Assembly: GCF_010915725.1 (NCBI RefSeq)
Contig: NZ_JAAIJR010000014.1
Span: 1-64,000 of the forward strand
Direction of reading: 5' to 3'
Source: Thiorhodococcus mannitoliphagus
GTDB lineage: Bacteria; Pseudomonadota; Gammaproteobacteria; Chromatiales; Chromatiaceae
Length of the DNA stretch: 64,000 bases
Shown piece by piece: positions 25,853 to 34,124 of the stretch. The notes beneath the pieces are model-generated. The model was not told the DNA's origin and ran no database searches. It saw nothing but the letters and a program-made list of their open reading frames with translations. The position numbers and the translations under genes are program-made. Position 1 is the stretch's first letter. Every line of letters begins with the position of its first letter.

Positions 25853-26710
25853 GGGTGTTTTGCTCCATCGCCCTGCGAGCGATTCCTGAGAGTTTGTGAA
25901 AAATGGAACAATGGCTTATGCCGTCTATCTGAACTGCTGAAACAAGCCTTGAGCACGACTTCACGAGCCCTGCCACTCAGGAGGTTTCTTCGCAGCCTCT
26001 GAGGAGACGGATCGTCACGAGGACTAGGCACTCGAGAAAGGACTTTGGAAACTTCCATTGTCTCACGCAGCAGCTAGATTGCCTGAATGTTGGCGTGCAA
26101 AGACCAGGTCCGGCCGCGCTTTGTAACATCCTGATTCCTAAACTGCCGCTGCCTGCTGATCAGACTCCTCCGAATCGAATCTTTGCCGGTGCGCTCTACC
26201 ACATTACCTCAGGGCTATCGCACCAACCATCTCTAATATTCGACCGAACTAATGTTTTTTACAATCAAGGCATTAGCCACGCCGCGCATCTAGGATCTAA
26301 TCACTGCCCCCATGTGCGCGATTGGACTGGTTCAGGACATAGCATTACCTAAATCTCCGGACGCCATCTGTGTACGCCGCCGTAAGTGCCTGATTGGATA
26401 ACCCCAGACTTCGTTAACGCGCTTTGATGCGACGAAAATTGGCCACCTAGGCGTGGTCGCGTGACCTGTGTGAAACGGGAGACATGGTCGCCTTTCTGAT
26501 CTTGCCATCATGCGAGACCTGACCCTTTTCCGGGGTCGCGCGATGTCGACTCAATCGACTGGGCTGTCTGATAATCAACCCCCTACTTTAGATGAAGAAA
26601 TTTTGAGCGACGATACAAATACCCGACCTCAATGCGGCGCGGCTGGAATCCTCCGAACGAAACCTAGGCAAAGAGAAGAGTCATTTAAGAACCATGAGTG
26701 TTTAAGAACC
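25853..26710. other. Long non-coding gap with reduced GC
   Basis: About 860 bases, AT-richer from about 26060 onward. No recognisable gene or repeat copy except the 17-bp tandem duplication at its right end. The change in base composition fits acquired or decayed DNA next to the low-GC gene at 26711. Confidence 0.5.
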
Positions 26711-26717
26711 ATGAGTG
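26684..26717 (+). repeat. 17-bp tandem duplication across a start codon
   Basis: TTTAAGAACCATGAGTG occurs twice in perfect tandem, 26684-26700 and 26701-26717. Each copy contains ATGAG, so the start region of the following gene is duplicated. Confidence 0.9.
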
Positions 26718-27082
26718 AAAAGAACGAAACTGATAACGATCTCGAGCACTTTATCGGAGATTGGCATTGGGATGACAAATCCCACGTATATGCGCAGCAG
26801 CTAGGCCAGTTCTTATTCCGATTCCTAGACAGCCTAGAAGAGCAAGGTCTTTCCGAAAAGACGATCAATAAGCATAGGAGAAACTGTTACTTGATAGGAG
26901 TATTCGAATGCAGCTATAGCTATCGAGATACATTCTCTCCAGAAACAGTGTTCTCGGACCCTGATGCAAGTTACGAGTATGAGTATATGAGAAAGGTCAG
27001 CGACTCTGAGCACGCTGTCAATTCATACAGATCAACGTGGAAGAAGGTACACCAATACACCAAGAGGCTGGGTAAATCTTAA
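26711..27082 (+). CDS. Hypothetical protein, low GC
   Basis: The 123-residue protein is acidic with no membrane segment. It contains DWHWDDKSHVYAQQLGQFLF and GLSEKTINKHRRNCYLIG, a helical pattern faintly like the SAM-like N-terminal domain of tyrosine recombinases but without a catalytic domain. I do not recognise the family. The frame is open upstream to 26510; MSEKNE at 26711 is chosen because upstream residues look random. The low GC sets it apart from neighbours. Confidence 0.5.
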   Translation: MSEKNETDNDLEHFIGDWHWDDKSHVYAQQLGQFLFRFLDSLEEQGLSEKTINKHRRNCYLIGVFECSYSYRDTFSPETVFSDPDASYEYEYMRKVSDSEHAVNSYRSTWKKVHQYTKRLGKS

Positions 27083-27155
27083 TAGCCTCAAACTCTATCG
27101 ACGGAGGGCGCAATAGTGATTACCTATCGCGCCTCATGATTGAACAGCGCGCCAA

Positions 27156-27908
27156 TTAGCCTTGATCGCTCGCAGCACAGGGACCACGGAATTGCTCGGG
27201 TACGTTGGCCGGACATTCGCCACAGGCCTCGTTGCCTGGCACGGCGAAGTCGATCTTGCGTGGATAAGGAAGATCAAGCCCGTCCATCAGGGCCACGAAG
27301 GCGTCCTTCGAGCGACCTCCGCCAAGGCGCGGATTGCGGGCCTTCTCCTGGGCGATGCTCGAGACGAAGCGGCCATCGTAATCGTGGCCGGGATAGACCA
27401 GGGTTTCATCCGGCAGTGAGAACAGCTTGTTGTGAATGCTGTTGTAGAGCGCGCCCGCGTCACCGGATTGGAAATCGGTACGACCGCAGCCCTCGATCAA
27501 GAGAGCGTCGCCAGTGAGCAGCAGCTTCTGCACGGGTGTATCGATCAGGTAGGCGTGATGATGATCGGTATGCCCCGGTGTAAACAGCGGGTGCAGCGCG
27601 ATTGAGCCGAACGCGAAAATCTCCCCTTCCTGAACACCGATATCGGCGCACGGCAACCCAAGCATCTTCGGATAGGCGATTCGACAGCCAGCACGCTGCT
27701 TCAGTCGACGCGCGCCGGTGAGGTGGTCGGCATGGACGTGGGTCTCCAGCGTGGCGAACAAGCTCAGCCCGAGATCCTTCACGAGCTGCAAATCACGCTC
27801 GACCGTATCGATGACCGGGTCGACCAGAATCGCCTGACCGGTCTCTGGACAGCCGATGAGATAGGTGTAGGTGGATGAATCGGCTTCCAGCAATTGTTTG
27901 AAGATCAT
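27156..27908 (-). CDS. Persulfide (sulfur) dioxygenase, ETHE1-like
   Basis: The 250-residue metallo-beta-lactamase-fold enzyme has HVHADH (57-62), H113 in TPGHTDHH, D134 in LLTGDALLIEG and H175 in YPGHDYDG. The motif GCGRTDFQ is typical of persulfide dioxygenases, which oxidise glutathione persulfide to sulfite using one iron. A C-terminal CGEC pair (NEACGECPAN) is also common in this group. ATG at 27908 has GCAGGAG upstream and starts the fold directly. This fits a sulfur-oxidising lifestyle. Confidence 0.88.
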   Translation of the reverse strand: MIFKQLLEADSSTYTYLIGCPETGQAILVDPVIDTVERDLQLVKDLGLSLFATLETHVHADHLTGARRLKQRAGCRIAYPKMLGLPCADIGVQEGEIFAFGSIALHPLFTPGHTDHHHAYLIDTPVQKLLLTGDALLIEGCGRTDFQSGDAGALYNSIHNKLFSLPDETLVYPGHDYDGRFVSSIAQEKARNPRLGGGRSKDAFVALMDGLDLPYPRKIDFAVPGNEACGECPANVPEQFRGPCAASDQG

Positions 27909-28289
27909 TGATGTGACTCCTGCGCCTTGACGCATGATGGGGCCGCACGCCATGGAGGGGAGCGGCTAGAGCCCGTGCCGGGTGCAGTGCCGCTTAAGGC
28001 TGGACGCCAGTTCCAGCTCGGCGCAAACCCCTTCGCTATCCTGCCCGACCCCTGAGGCGGTTGTTTGCTTCCGCCCAGCCTCGACATGGTGCCGTCTGGT
28101 CTGACGGTCGCCGCAGCCGCGACTTCGCAGAATCCGGGGCCGCTGATGCGGTTCCTGGTCGACGCACTCATTGCTTGCGCCATCGGCCAGATAGCACAAT
28201 CCTAGCCGAACGCCCTGAGCGCTGCAGCGCAAGCTTGCCGAGAAAGGCAGGCCGAGCGCGCCGCTATCAGAGAAATCGGGAGAATCATC
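27909..28289. other. Intergenic region between divergent genes
   Basis: It presumably holds the promoters of the dioxygenase and the pRiA4b-type gene. No repeat copy or convincing ORF was seen. Confidence 0.45.
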
Positions 28290-28862
28290 TTGACCGCAAC
28301 ACGCACCAAAGCCTATCAGCTGAAGATCGGCCTCATCGGGGCCAAGCCGCCGATTTGGCGGCGTCTGCTGATCGCCAGTTCCACTCCGCTTTCAGAGGTT
28401 CACCATGCTATCCAGATCGCGATGGGGTGGACGAATTCGCACCTCCATCAGTTCGAGGCGGGCAACGCGTTCTATGGGGTTCCAGACCCTGACTTCGGTT
28501 TCGATTTCCACGAGATCCAGGACGAGACGCGCTACAAGCTGAGCCAACTGCTGCGGCGGGAAAAGGACTCGATCACCTACGAGTACGACTTCGGCGATAG
28601 CTGGCAACACAAGATCACGCTGGAGAAAGCCATGTTCGTCGAACCAGAGACCAAGCTGCCGCAATGCCTCAAGGGCAAAGGCGCCTGCCCGCCGGAAGAC
28701 GTCGGCGGACTCTGGGGCTACTACGGATTCCTGGAAGCCATCGCGGACCCCAAGCACCCGGAGCACGTGGACTGCCTGGAGTGGGTCGGCGGCGCCTTCG
28801 ACCCGACCGCGCTCGACATCAATGAGATCAACGCCCGACTGCTGATCAAATATGACCGCTGA
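28290..28862 (+). CDS. Plasmid pRiA4b ORF-3 family protein
   Basis: The 190-residue protein matches this family: YQLKIGLIGAKPPIWRRLLI, LSEVHHAIQIAMGWTNSHLH, YEYDFGDSWQHKITLEK, GKGACPPEDVGGLWGYYGFL and the closing FDPTALDINEIN. The family is widespread on plasmids and in accessory DNA; its biochemical role is unknown. The start is TTG with GGGAG about eight bases upstream. A small hairpin follows the stop. Confidence 0.9.
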   Translation: MTATRTKAYQLKIGLIGAKPPIWRRLLIASSTPLSEVHHAIQIAMGWTNSHLHQFEAGNAFYGVPDPDFGFDFHEIQDETRYKLSQLLRREKDSITYEYDFGDSWQHKITLEKAMFVEPETKLPQCLKGKGACPPEDVGGLWGYYGFLEAIADPKHPEHVDCLEWVGGAFDPTALDINEINARLLIKYDR

Positions 28863-28867
28863 ATGAG

Positions 28868-28885
28868 CCACTCCCCGGAGTGGTT
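28868..28885 (+). terminator. Hairpin after the pRiA4b-type gene
   Basis: CCACTCC pairs with GGAGTGG, followed by TT only. It is a weak terminator candidate six bases past the stop. Confidence 0.35.
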
Positions 28886-29097
28886 GCCGAAGATACTGTC
28901 TACCGCTCGCTCAGATCACGGATGGGTATGACCCATGCGATCAGCATCGCCCCGCGCAGATCGGTGCTTGTCCGACAGAGGCCTGTCTTCCACCTTGCTC
29001 GAGTTTGCTGGCTCTGGGAGACGCGTGCTCGAACCGAGTACGCCTTGGCAGATCGACCGACTGCGGATTTCTGAGGCGGAGGAGCACCACGCGGACG

Positions 29098-29126
29098 ACA
29101 ACGAGAAACGGGGCCATTGGCCCCGT
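29098..29126 (-). terminator. Candidate intrinsic terminator of the small-protein unit
   Basis: ACGGGGCC pairs perfectly with GGCCCCGT over a three-base loop. Reading leftward it is followed by a T-rich run (TTTCTCGTT). It lies about 120 bases after the stop of the second small gene. Confidence 0.5.
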
Positions 29127-29163
29127 CACATGACTTAGACACTCGTCTGCTGGAATGGTATCG

Positions 29164-29196
29164 CCGAGACGTTGAAGCAATCCTCCAACGTCTCGG
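29164..29196. repeat. Perfect 11-bp inverted repeat
   Basis: CCGAGACGTTG and CAACGTCTCGG flank an 11-base loop. It is downstream of the small-protein genes and could be an RNA hairpin or a protein site. Confidence 0.6.
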
Positions 29197-29247
29197 AGCT
29201 GATCCGGCTAGGGACATCCCGAGCGGTCAGCAGCTGGAGTGGCCCAG

Positions 29248-29352
29248 TTAGGCACCACCTCTCAGGGCGTAGGGGACGAGTGGGACAAGACAGATCGCGA
29301 TTCCGTACCAAAACGCCCGGCGATCGTTCTCTCGGAGCTTTTCTTCAGACAT
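29248..29352 (-). CDS. 34-residue single-span membrane protein, downstream paralogue
   Basis: This short frame begins MSEEKLRENDRRAF, passes through a single hydrophobic span (WYGIAICLVPLVPYAL) and ends RGGA. A GAGG site lies eight bases before the ATG. It matches the gene at 29467-29571 in 31 of 34 residues, while more than a dozen codons differ at silent positions, strong evidence of selection on the protein. Charged residues flank the span, giving an inner-membrane protein with the N-terminus probably in the cytoplasm. Function unknown; size and shape recall small subunits of membrane complexes such as CydX or KdpF. Confidence 0.8.
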   Translation of the reverse strand: MSEEKLRENDRRAFWYGIAICLVPLVPYALRGGA

Positions 29353-29466
29353 GGCATGAACCTCGACAAATGAGCAGATAATGTTCAGATATCAGTTTGA
29401 TCGACCTTGCCCAGCTTGCCGTCAGCATTGGCAAGCGAAGGAGCCGTCCCGTCGCGATCGACTCGC

Positions 29467-29571
29467 TTACGCGCCCCCTCGAAGCGCATAGGGGACCAGC
29501 GGGAGCAAGCAAATCGCGACCCCGTACCACAATGCCCGACGGTCATTCTCGCGAAGCTTTTCTTCAGACAT
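29467..29571 (-). CDS. 34-residue single-span membrane protein, upstream paralogue
   Basis: Same architecture as the gene at 29248: MSEEKLRENDRRAL, hydrophobic WYGVAICLLPLVPYAL, end RGGA. GAGGTGA precedes the ATG. Only three conservative substitutions (F/L, I/V, V/L) separate the two proteins despite many synonymous changes. The two genes are 114 bases apart, same strand, and probably share a transcript ending at the hairpin near 29110. No named family recognised. Confidence 0.8.
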   Translation of the reverse strand: MSEEKLRENDRRALWYGVAICLLPLVPYALRGGA

Positions 29572-29689
29572 TTCAGTCACCTCACTCTCGTTGATTCCTC
29601 GATACCCTGCCTCATTGGCCAGGGACTCGTGACGCGGACTTCTGCCCGACGCCTTGGAGTCATCGACTCACGATGGGGAGAATAGTTGC

Positions 29690-30001
29690 TCACAAGAAAA
29701 GCTCAAGGGATACCATGTTCAGCACATGGTCATTTCTCAGCATTTCACTAGGTTTTTTGCGAGCGAGCGTCGCGGCGGCGAGGGATGCACCCAATAGCCC
29801 GGTCTGAGCATTCAGCGCATCCAGTGAGGGTGCGCGTTGCGGATACTTGAGGGTGATGTTTCAGTGGGCCTCGCCCCAAGCGAACGTCGAGGTCACTAGG
29901 CGGCATCGGCCGGCTGAGGCCAGCTCGAAGAGCAGCAGCGCCGGGCTAGTGTCGCGGTACGCCGCGCTGAACAGGATGTTGGCGTCGAGGAACAGGCGCA
30001 A
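29690..30001 (-). pseudogene. Broken PIN-domain toxin (VapC-like)
   Basis: The start LRLFLDANILFSAAYRD and the following LLFELASAGRCRLVTSTFAW are the N-terminal half of a PIN ribonuclease, with the first catalytic Asp present. At 29861-29863 a TGA interrupts the frame exactly where the usual EARRN motif is expected (EAH-stop-NITLKYP; CGA to TGA would explain it). After ALNAQTG the residues no longer resemble a PIN domain, so the C-terminal catalytic residues are lost as well. It overlaps the antitoxin remnant. Confidence 0.75.
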
Positions 30002-30002
30002 A

Positions 30003-30119
30003 TCAGTCGCCCCGCGCCAGCGAGGCACGGACCCGCGCCTGAAGTTCGGCGGGGACCGCATTCTCCCGCTCGAACTCATCGACGCGCTCCTCCCAACGCC
30101 GACCCGACCTGACATGCAT
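30003..30119 (-). pseudogene. Remnant of the PIN toxin's antitoxin
   Basis: A 38-codon frame reads RRWEERVDEFERENAVPAEL and QARVRASLARGD and stops next to the PIN start, the normal order of such pairs. The DNA-binding N-terminus expected of an antitoxin is missing and the ATG has no good ribosome site, so this looks like the C-terminal toxin-binding part only. Family assignment rests on position and residue pattern. Confidence 0.5.
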
Positions 30120-30132
30120 TATTGATAGGCAC

Positions 30133-30498
30133 TCACGCCGTCTGGGTTAGGCGGCCCGTGGCTGCACCTTGGCCTGGATAGTCGCGGCAACCCTGCGTCT
30201 TGCGACTTTCCAGTTCGTAGTTCTTCTGCAGGTTCAACCATGACGTCGGCGTCGTGTTGAAGTACCGGGCTAGGCGCAGCGCCGTATCGGCGGTGATGGA
30301 GCGGCTGCCATTCAATATGGCGGTGATCCGGTTGGTCGGGACATGCAGGGCCTTGGCCAGGGCGTTGGCCGAGAGACCCAATGGCTTCATAAAGTCTTCA
30401 CGCAGGATCTCGCCGGGGGGGACCGCGGGCAGGAGGTCGGTGCCCTCTGCAACGTCGGTGAAGTCGATCTCCTCTAGTTGCTCTCTATGGATACTCAT
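30133..30498 (-). CDS. higA: HigA-type antitoxin (XRE family), now without intact toxin
   Basis: The 121-residue protein has the HigA/VapI signature: PPGEILREDFMKPLGLSANA, then the helix-turn-helix LAKALHVPTNRITAILNGSR, then DTALRLARYFNTTPTSWLNL. HigA neutralises the mRNA-cleaving HigB toxin and represses its own promoter. The higB gene directly upstream (30554-30960) is split by an element, so higA is orphaned but appears intact. Confidence 0.9.
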   Translation of the reverse strand: MSIHREQLEEIDFTDVAEGTDLLPAVPPGEILREDFMKPLGLSANALAKALHVPTNRITAILNGSRSITADTALRLARYFNTTPTSWLNLQKNYELESRKTQGCRDYPGQGAATGRLTQTA

Positions 30499-30553
30499 GG
30501 TTCTACTCCTATAGGCGGTTTAAGCGTTTATCGCGGCTGATTTTGGCCCATGC

Positions 30554-30960
30554 TCAGTGGTAGTCCGTCACCTCGACTTCATAAGCATCGTGGTCCTCCC
30601 ACCGGAAGCAGACGCGGCGTCGATCATGGTTGCGCCCGCGTCACTTCGGAGGTTGGACAAGCGCACCGTATTGCACCCGCGTCGGCGCGGGATTCGGTGG
30701 ACTTCGCTCTCGCTCGTCCACCCTACTGGTTCTACCGATGATCGAGGCCGCAGACGCGCCACTGGTCATTGATGCGGATGCTCCACTGGCCGTCGCGGTC
30801 GCCATGCAATTGCTCCAGTCGGTTTGACGGCGGTGCGCGCAAAAACGCCAGCGTATCCGCCGCATCCACTGCCTGAAGCTTGGCGTAGGCGCGACGATGG
30901 ATCGCGGGCGAACGTAAAGATCGCCGTAATCTCGCCCCGTGCCAAAGCGCGCCGCGACGC
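30554..30960 (-). pseudogene. higB: higB toxin gene split by a miniature element
   Basis: The N-terminal part, reading leftward from about 30960, gives HRRAYAKLQAVDAADTLAFL, RAPPSNRLEQLHGDRDGQWS and IRINDQWRVC, then runs into the element. The C-terminal part resumes after 30608 as RVCFRWEDHDAYEVEVTDYH and a stop. Removing 133 bp plus one copy of the 9-bp duplication joins the halves in frame as INDQWRVCFRWEDHDAYEVE, a perfect HigB/RelE-type C-terminus. A TAA close to the 5' end and the lack of a start show that the N-terminus is also damaged. Confidence 0.88.
30617..30749 (-). mobile_element. Miniature element M, copy M3, inserted in higB with 9-bp target duplication
   Basis: GCAGACGCG lies at both 30608-30616 and 30750-30758. 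The ends are inverted: GCGTCGATCAT on the left, ATGATCGAGGCC on the right. The inside is the shared core (CTTCGCTCTCGCTCGTCCAC on this strand). No coding capacity. Size, inverted ends and target duplication mark it as a MITE-like element moved by an unseen transposase. Confidence 0.85.
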
Positions 30961-30992
30961 CGTTAGGAGGGACTTTTGCACATTTGGCACCG

Positions 30993-33900
30993 CTAAGCCC
31001 TAACCTGATCTTCCGCCGGCTCATCCCCCTCCCCCTCCAACGCCCCAAGCGCCCCGAAGTCATCCAGGATCACATACACCGCCGGCACCATGAACAGCGC
31101 CGCGATGGTGGCGGTGACCAATCCGAAGGCGATGCTCGCGGCGAGCGGGATCAAGATCTGGGCCTGTAGGCTCTTCTCCAACAGCAGTGGGGTCAGGCCG
31201 GCGACCGTGGTGATGGAGGTGAGCAGGATAGGGCGGAAGCGGGCGCGGCCGGCTTGCTTGGCGGCGTCGATGGTGGCCATGCCGCTCAGGCGTGCCTGGC
31301 GGATGAAGACGACCAGCAGGATGCTGTCGTTGACGACGACGCCGAACAGCGAGGCCATGCCGACGATGCTGGGCATGGTCAGGTCGAGCCCCAGGGCCAT
31401 GTGGCCGAAGACGACGCCGATGAGCGCGGTGGGGATCACCAGCATCACGGTGATGGGCGCCAGGTAGCCGCGGAACTGCAAGGCCAGCAGCATGTAGACG
31501 CCGATCAGGCCGAGCAGGACGTTGCGCACAATGGACTGGCCGGTCTTGGCGGATTCCTTGCTCTCGCCCTCCACGTCCAGCCGCACGCCTGGATAGCCCT
31601 CCAGCAGGTCGGGGATGAAGTGGGCGCGGGCCTGGCCCAGCAGCTCTTGGGCGTTGGCGAGATTGCGATCGACGTCGCCTTGCACCGTGACGGCGCGCTG
31701 GCCGTCGACGCGGTTGATGCGCGCCCAGCCGCGCACCGGCTCGATGTCGGCCACGGCGGCGAGCGGGATCAAGGCGCCGTCTCGGCCGGTGACGGTGAAG
31801 GCTTCCAGATCGGCGGGACCGGTGCGGTCGCTCGCGGCAACGCGCAGGTTGACCTCGTAGGTCTCGGCGCCGAGCGGGAACTCGTCCACCTTCATGCCCT
31901 GATAGGCGGCGCGCAGTTGGTCGGAGACCGTGCGTGCGTCCAGACCCAGCACGCCGGCGTCCGGCTTCAGGCGCAGCCGATACTCGCGCTTGCCTGGGCG
32001 CAGGTCGTCGCTGAGGTCGAGCACGCCGGCGAAGCGGTTGAGATAGGCCTGGAGCGCATTGGACGCGGCCTTGAGCTGGTCGAGGCTCGCACCCACCAGA
32101 CGCAGATCGATGGGGCGCCCGCCAGGACCGATGGCGGGCTCGGTGTACTTGATGCTGATGACGTCCGGCAGCTCGCCGACTGCGGCGCGCCAGGTGTTGA
32201 GCACCGCGTCCAGCGCGGCGTCCCGCTCCTCGGTACCGAGCAGGTCAGCGACCACGCGCGCCACATGGGGGCCGGTCTCGTAGGCGTCGGGGTTCTCGCC
32301 GAAGATCACGGTGACCGATTGCACCAGATCCTGCCGGTCGGGCTGGCGCTCGCGGAAGGCGTCGTTGACCTCGGCCAGCGCCCCCGCGACCCGTGCGACG
32401 ACCGCCTCGGTGCGCGCCAGCGGGGTGCCCTGGGGCAACAGGATGCGGGCCTCGACCACGTCGCCGTCCAGGTCCGGAAAGCCGACGAACTTGAGCTTGC
32501 CGCCCACCGGCATCGCGATGGCGAGGATGAACAGCATTAGCACCAGGCCGACCGTCAGATAGCGATAATCGACGGCGCGGTCCAGCAACCGGCCGAAGGC
32601 GCTGTCGCGCAGGCCCTCGAACCCGCGCTCGAAGCCCTGCCGGAAGCGCGATGGCCGCTCGCCGCGCTGATGCGCCAGCGAATGATTCAGGTGATGCGGC
32701 AGGATCAGGAAGGCCTCCAGCAGGCTCACCGAGAGCACCAGGATCAACACGATGGGCATGATGCGCAGGATCTGTCCGATCTCTCCGGAGATAAACACCA
32801 GCGAGCCGAACACCAGCAGCGTGGTCGCGAACGATGACAGGATGCCCGGCAGCACCTCGCGCGAGCCCTCGATGGCGGCCTGGGCCGGGCTGTCGCCCTT
32901 GGCCATGCGTGCGGCGATGTTCTCGGAGATGACGATGGCATCATCCATCAGCAGGCCGACGCCGATCAGCAGGCCCACCATCGAGATCATATTGATGGTG
33001 ACACCGAACACCGGCAGCAGGAACAGCGCCCCGAGGAAGGACACCGGCAACCCCATGGCGACCCAAAAGCTGTACCTCAGCCCGAAGAACAGCCAGAGGA
33101 TGAAGAACACCGCCGCCAGCCCCTGCACGCCGTTGCGCGTCAGCATATCGAGCCGGTCCTGCACGATGGACGCGCGGTCCTGGGTTAGATGCAACCCGAC
33201 GCCGGCGGGCGTGGCGATCCGTTCAGCGGCGACGAAGCCGCGCACCTGTGCCAGCAGGTCGAGCACGTCTTGATCGCGGGTCTTGGCGATGTCCAGCACC
33301 GCGGCGCGCTGGCCGTCGAACAGGATCTTCTCCTCGTCGCGGTCGAAGCGGTCGGTGATGCTGGCGATCTCGCCGAGACGGATGCTGGCGCCGGTGCCGC
33401 CTGAGATGACCACCAGATCGCCGAAGTCTCCGGCGCGCTTGCGTTGATCGTCGAAGCGCAGCAGCAGGTCCTCCGAGCCGCCTTCGAGCCGTCCCGCTGG
33501 GCTGCTCAGGCTCTGCCGACCGACCGCGTTGGCGATGTCTTGCACGGAGAGACCGTACTGGCGTAGCCGCCAGGCCGGGATCTCGATGCGGATGTGATGA
33601 TCGGAGAAGCCGGAGACGTTCACCTCGGCGACCGCGGTCTCCGCCAAGATCCGGTCCTTGAGGTCCTCGGCATAGGCCTTGAGGTCGACGGCGTCTGCGG
33701 GGCCGGTGACGGCCAGCGAGATCACGGGCTCGGTGCGGCCGAGTTCGGTGATCACCGGCGTCTCGACCTGGTCCGGGAAGTCGTCGATGGCGTCCACCTC
33801 GGACTTCACGTCATCGAGGAAGCGCATCATGTCCGCGCCCTCGCGCATCACCGCGGTGGCGGTGCCGACGCCCTCGCGGGACTCGCAGCGCAGCTCATCC

Positions 33901-34124
33901 AGATCGGTGATGCCCTCGATGGCGTCTTCCAGGCGGCGACAGACGGCGTCTTCCACGTCCTCGGCGGTGGCGCCACGGTAGATCAGCTGGATCTGGACCT
34001 TATCGTTTTGGATCTCCGGCAGGGTCTCGCGCTGCAGGCCGGGCAGCGCGGTGAGGCCGAGGATCATGATGGCGGCCATCAGCAGGTTGGCCGCAGTCTG
34101 ATGGCGGGCGAACCAGGCGATCAT
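30993..34124 (-). CDS. RND efflux permease (HAE1/AcrB family)
   Basis: The 1043-residue inner-membrane proton antiporter has two halves of a leading helix, large periplasmic loop and further helices. Visible marks are the N-terminal MIAWFARHQTAANLLMAAIM, the helix-4 proton-relay motif GVGLLMDDAIVISEN and, in the second half, FGVVVNDSILLVVFIRQARL. It should form a trimer exporting hydrophobic compounds. Its start overlaps the adaptor gene by four bases. The substrate is unknown; no outer-membrane channel gene is next to it. Confidence 0.93.
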   Translation of the reverse strand: MIAWFARHQTAANLLMAAIMILGLTALPGLQRETLPEIQNDKVQIQLIYRGATAEDVEDAVCRRLEDAIEGITDLDELRCESREGVGTATAVMREGADMMRFLDDVKSEVDAIDDFPDQVETPVITELGRTEPVISLAVTGPADAVDLKAYAEDLKDRILAETAVAEVNVSGFSDHHIRIEIPAWRLRQYGLSVQDIANAVGRQSLSSPAGRLEGGSEDLLLRFDDQRKRAGDFGDLVVISGGTGASIRLGEIASITDRFDRDEEKILFDGQRAAVLDIAKTRDQDVLDLLAQVRGFVAAERIATPAGVGLHLTQDRASIVQDRLDMLTRNGVQGLAAVFFILWLFFGLRYSFWVAMGLPVSFLGALFLLPVFGVTINMISMVGLLIGVGLLMDDAIVISENIAARMAKGDSPAQAAIEGSREVLPGILSSFATTLLVFGSLVFISGEIGQILRIMPIVLILVLSVSLLEAFLILPHHLNHSLAHQRGERPSRFRQGFERGFEGLRDSAFGRLLDRAVDYRYLTVGLVLMLFILAIAMPVGGKLKFVGFPDLDGDVVEARILLPQGTPLARTEAVVARVAGALAEVNDAFRERQPDRQDLVQSVTVIFGENPDAYETGPHVARVVADLLGTEERDAALDAVLNTWRAAVGELPDVISIKYTEPAIGPGGRPIDLRLVGASLDQLKAASNALQAYLNRFAGVLDLSDDLRPGKREYRLRLKPDAGVLGLDARTVSDQLRAAYQGMKVDEFPLGAETYEVNLRVAASDRTGPADLEAFTVTGRDGALIPLAAVADIEPVRGWARINRVDGQRAVTVQGDVDRNLANAQELLGQARAHFIPDLLEGYPGVRLDVEGESKESAKTGQSIVRNVLLGLIGVYMLLALQFRGYLAPITVMLVIPTALIGVVFGHMALGLDLTMPSIVGMASLFGVVVNDSILLVVFIRQARLSGMATIDAAKQAGRARFRPILLTSITTVAGLTPLLLEKSLQAQILIPLAASIAFGLVTATIAALFMVPAVYVILDDFGALGALEGEGDEPAEDQVRA

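Larger units (their letters stand above)
28863..29247. other. Gap with hairpins, no gene
   Basis: It contains a hairpin after the pRiA4b-type gene, the terminator-like hairpin at 29098-29126 and a perfect inverted repeat at 29164-29196. No ORF with coding character. Confidence 0.5.

Noticed and set aside
29847-30125. A 92-codon plus-strand frame over the PIN region
   Set aside because: The opposite strand has clear PIN-domain sequence; the plus frame has none.
31254-32540. A 428-codon open frame on the plus strand
   Set aside because: It is antisense to the RND permease, has no domain resemblance and is explained by third-position GC bias.
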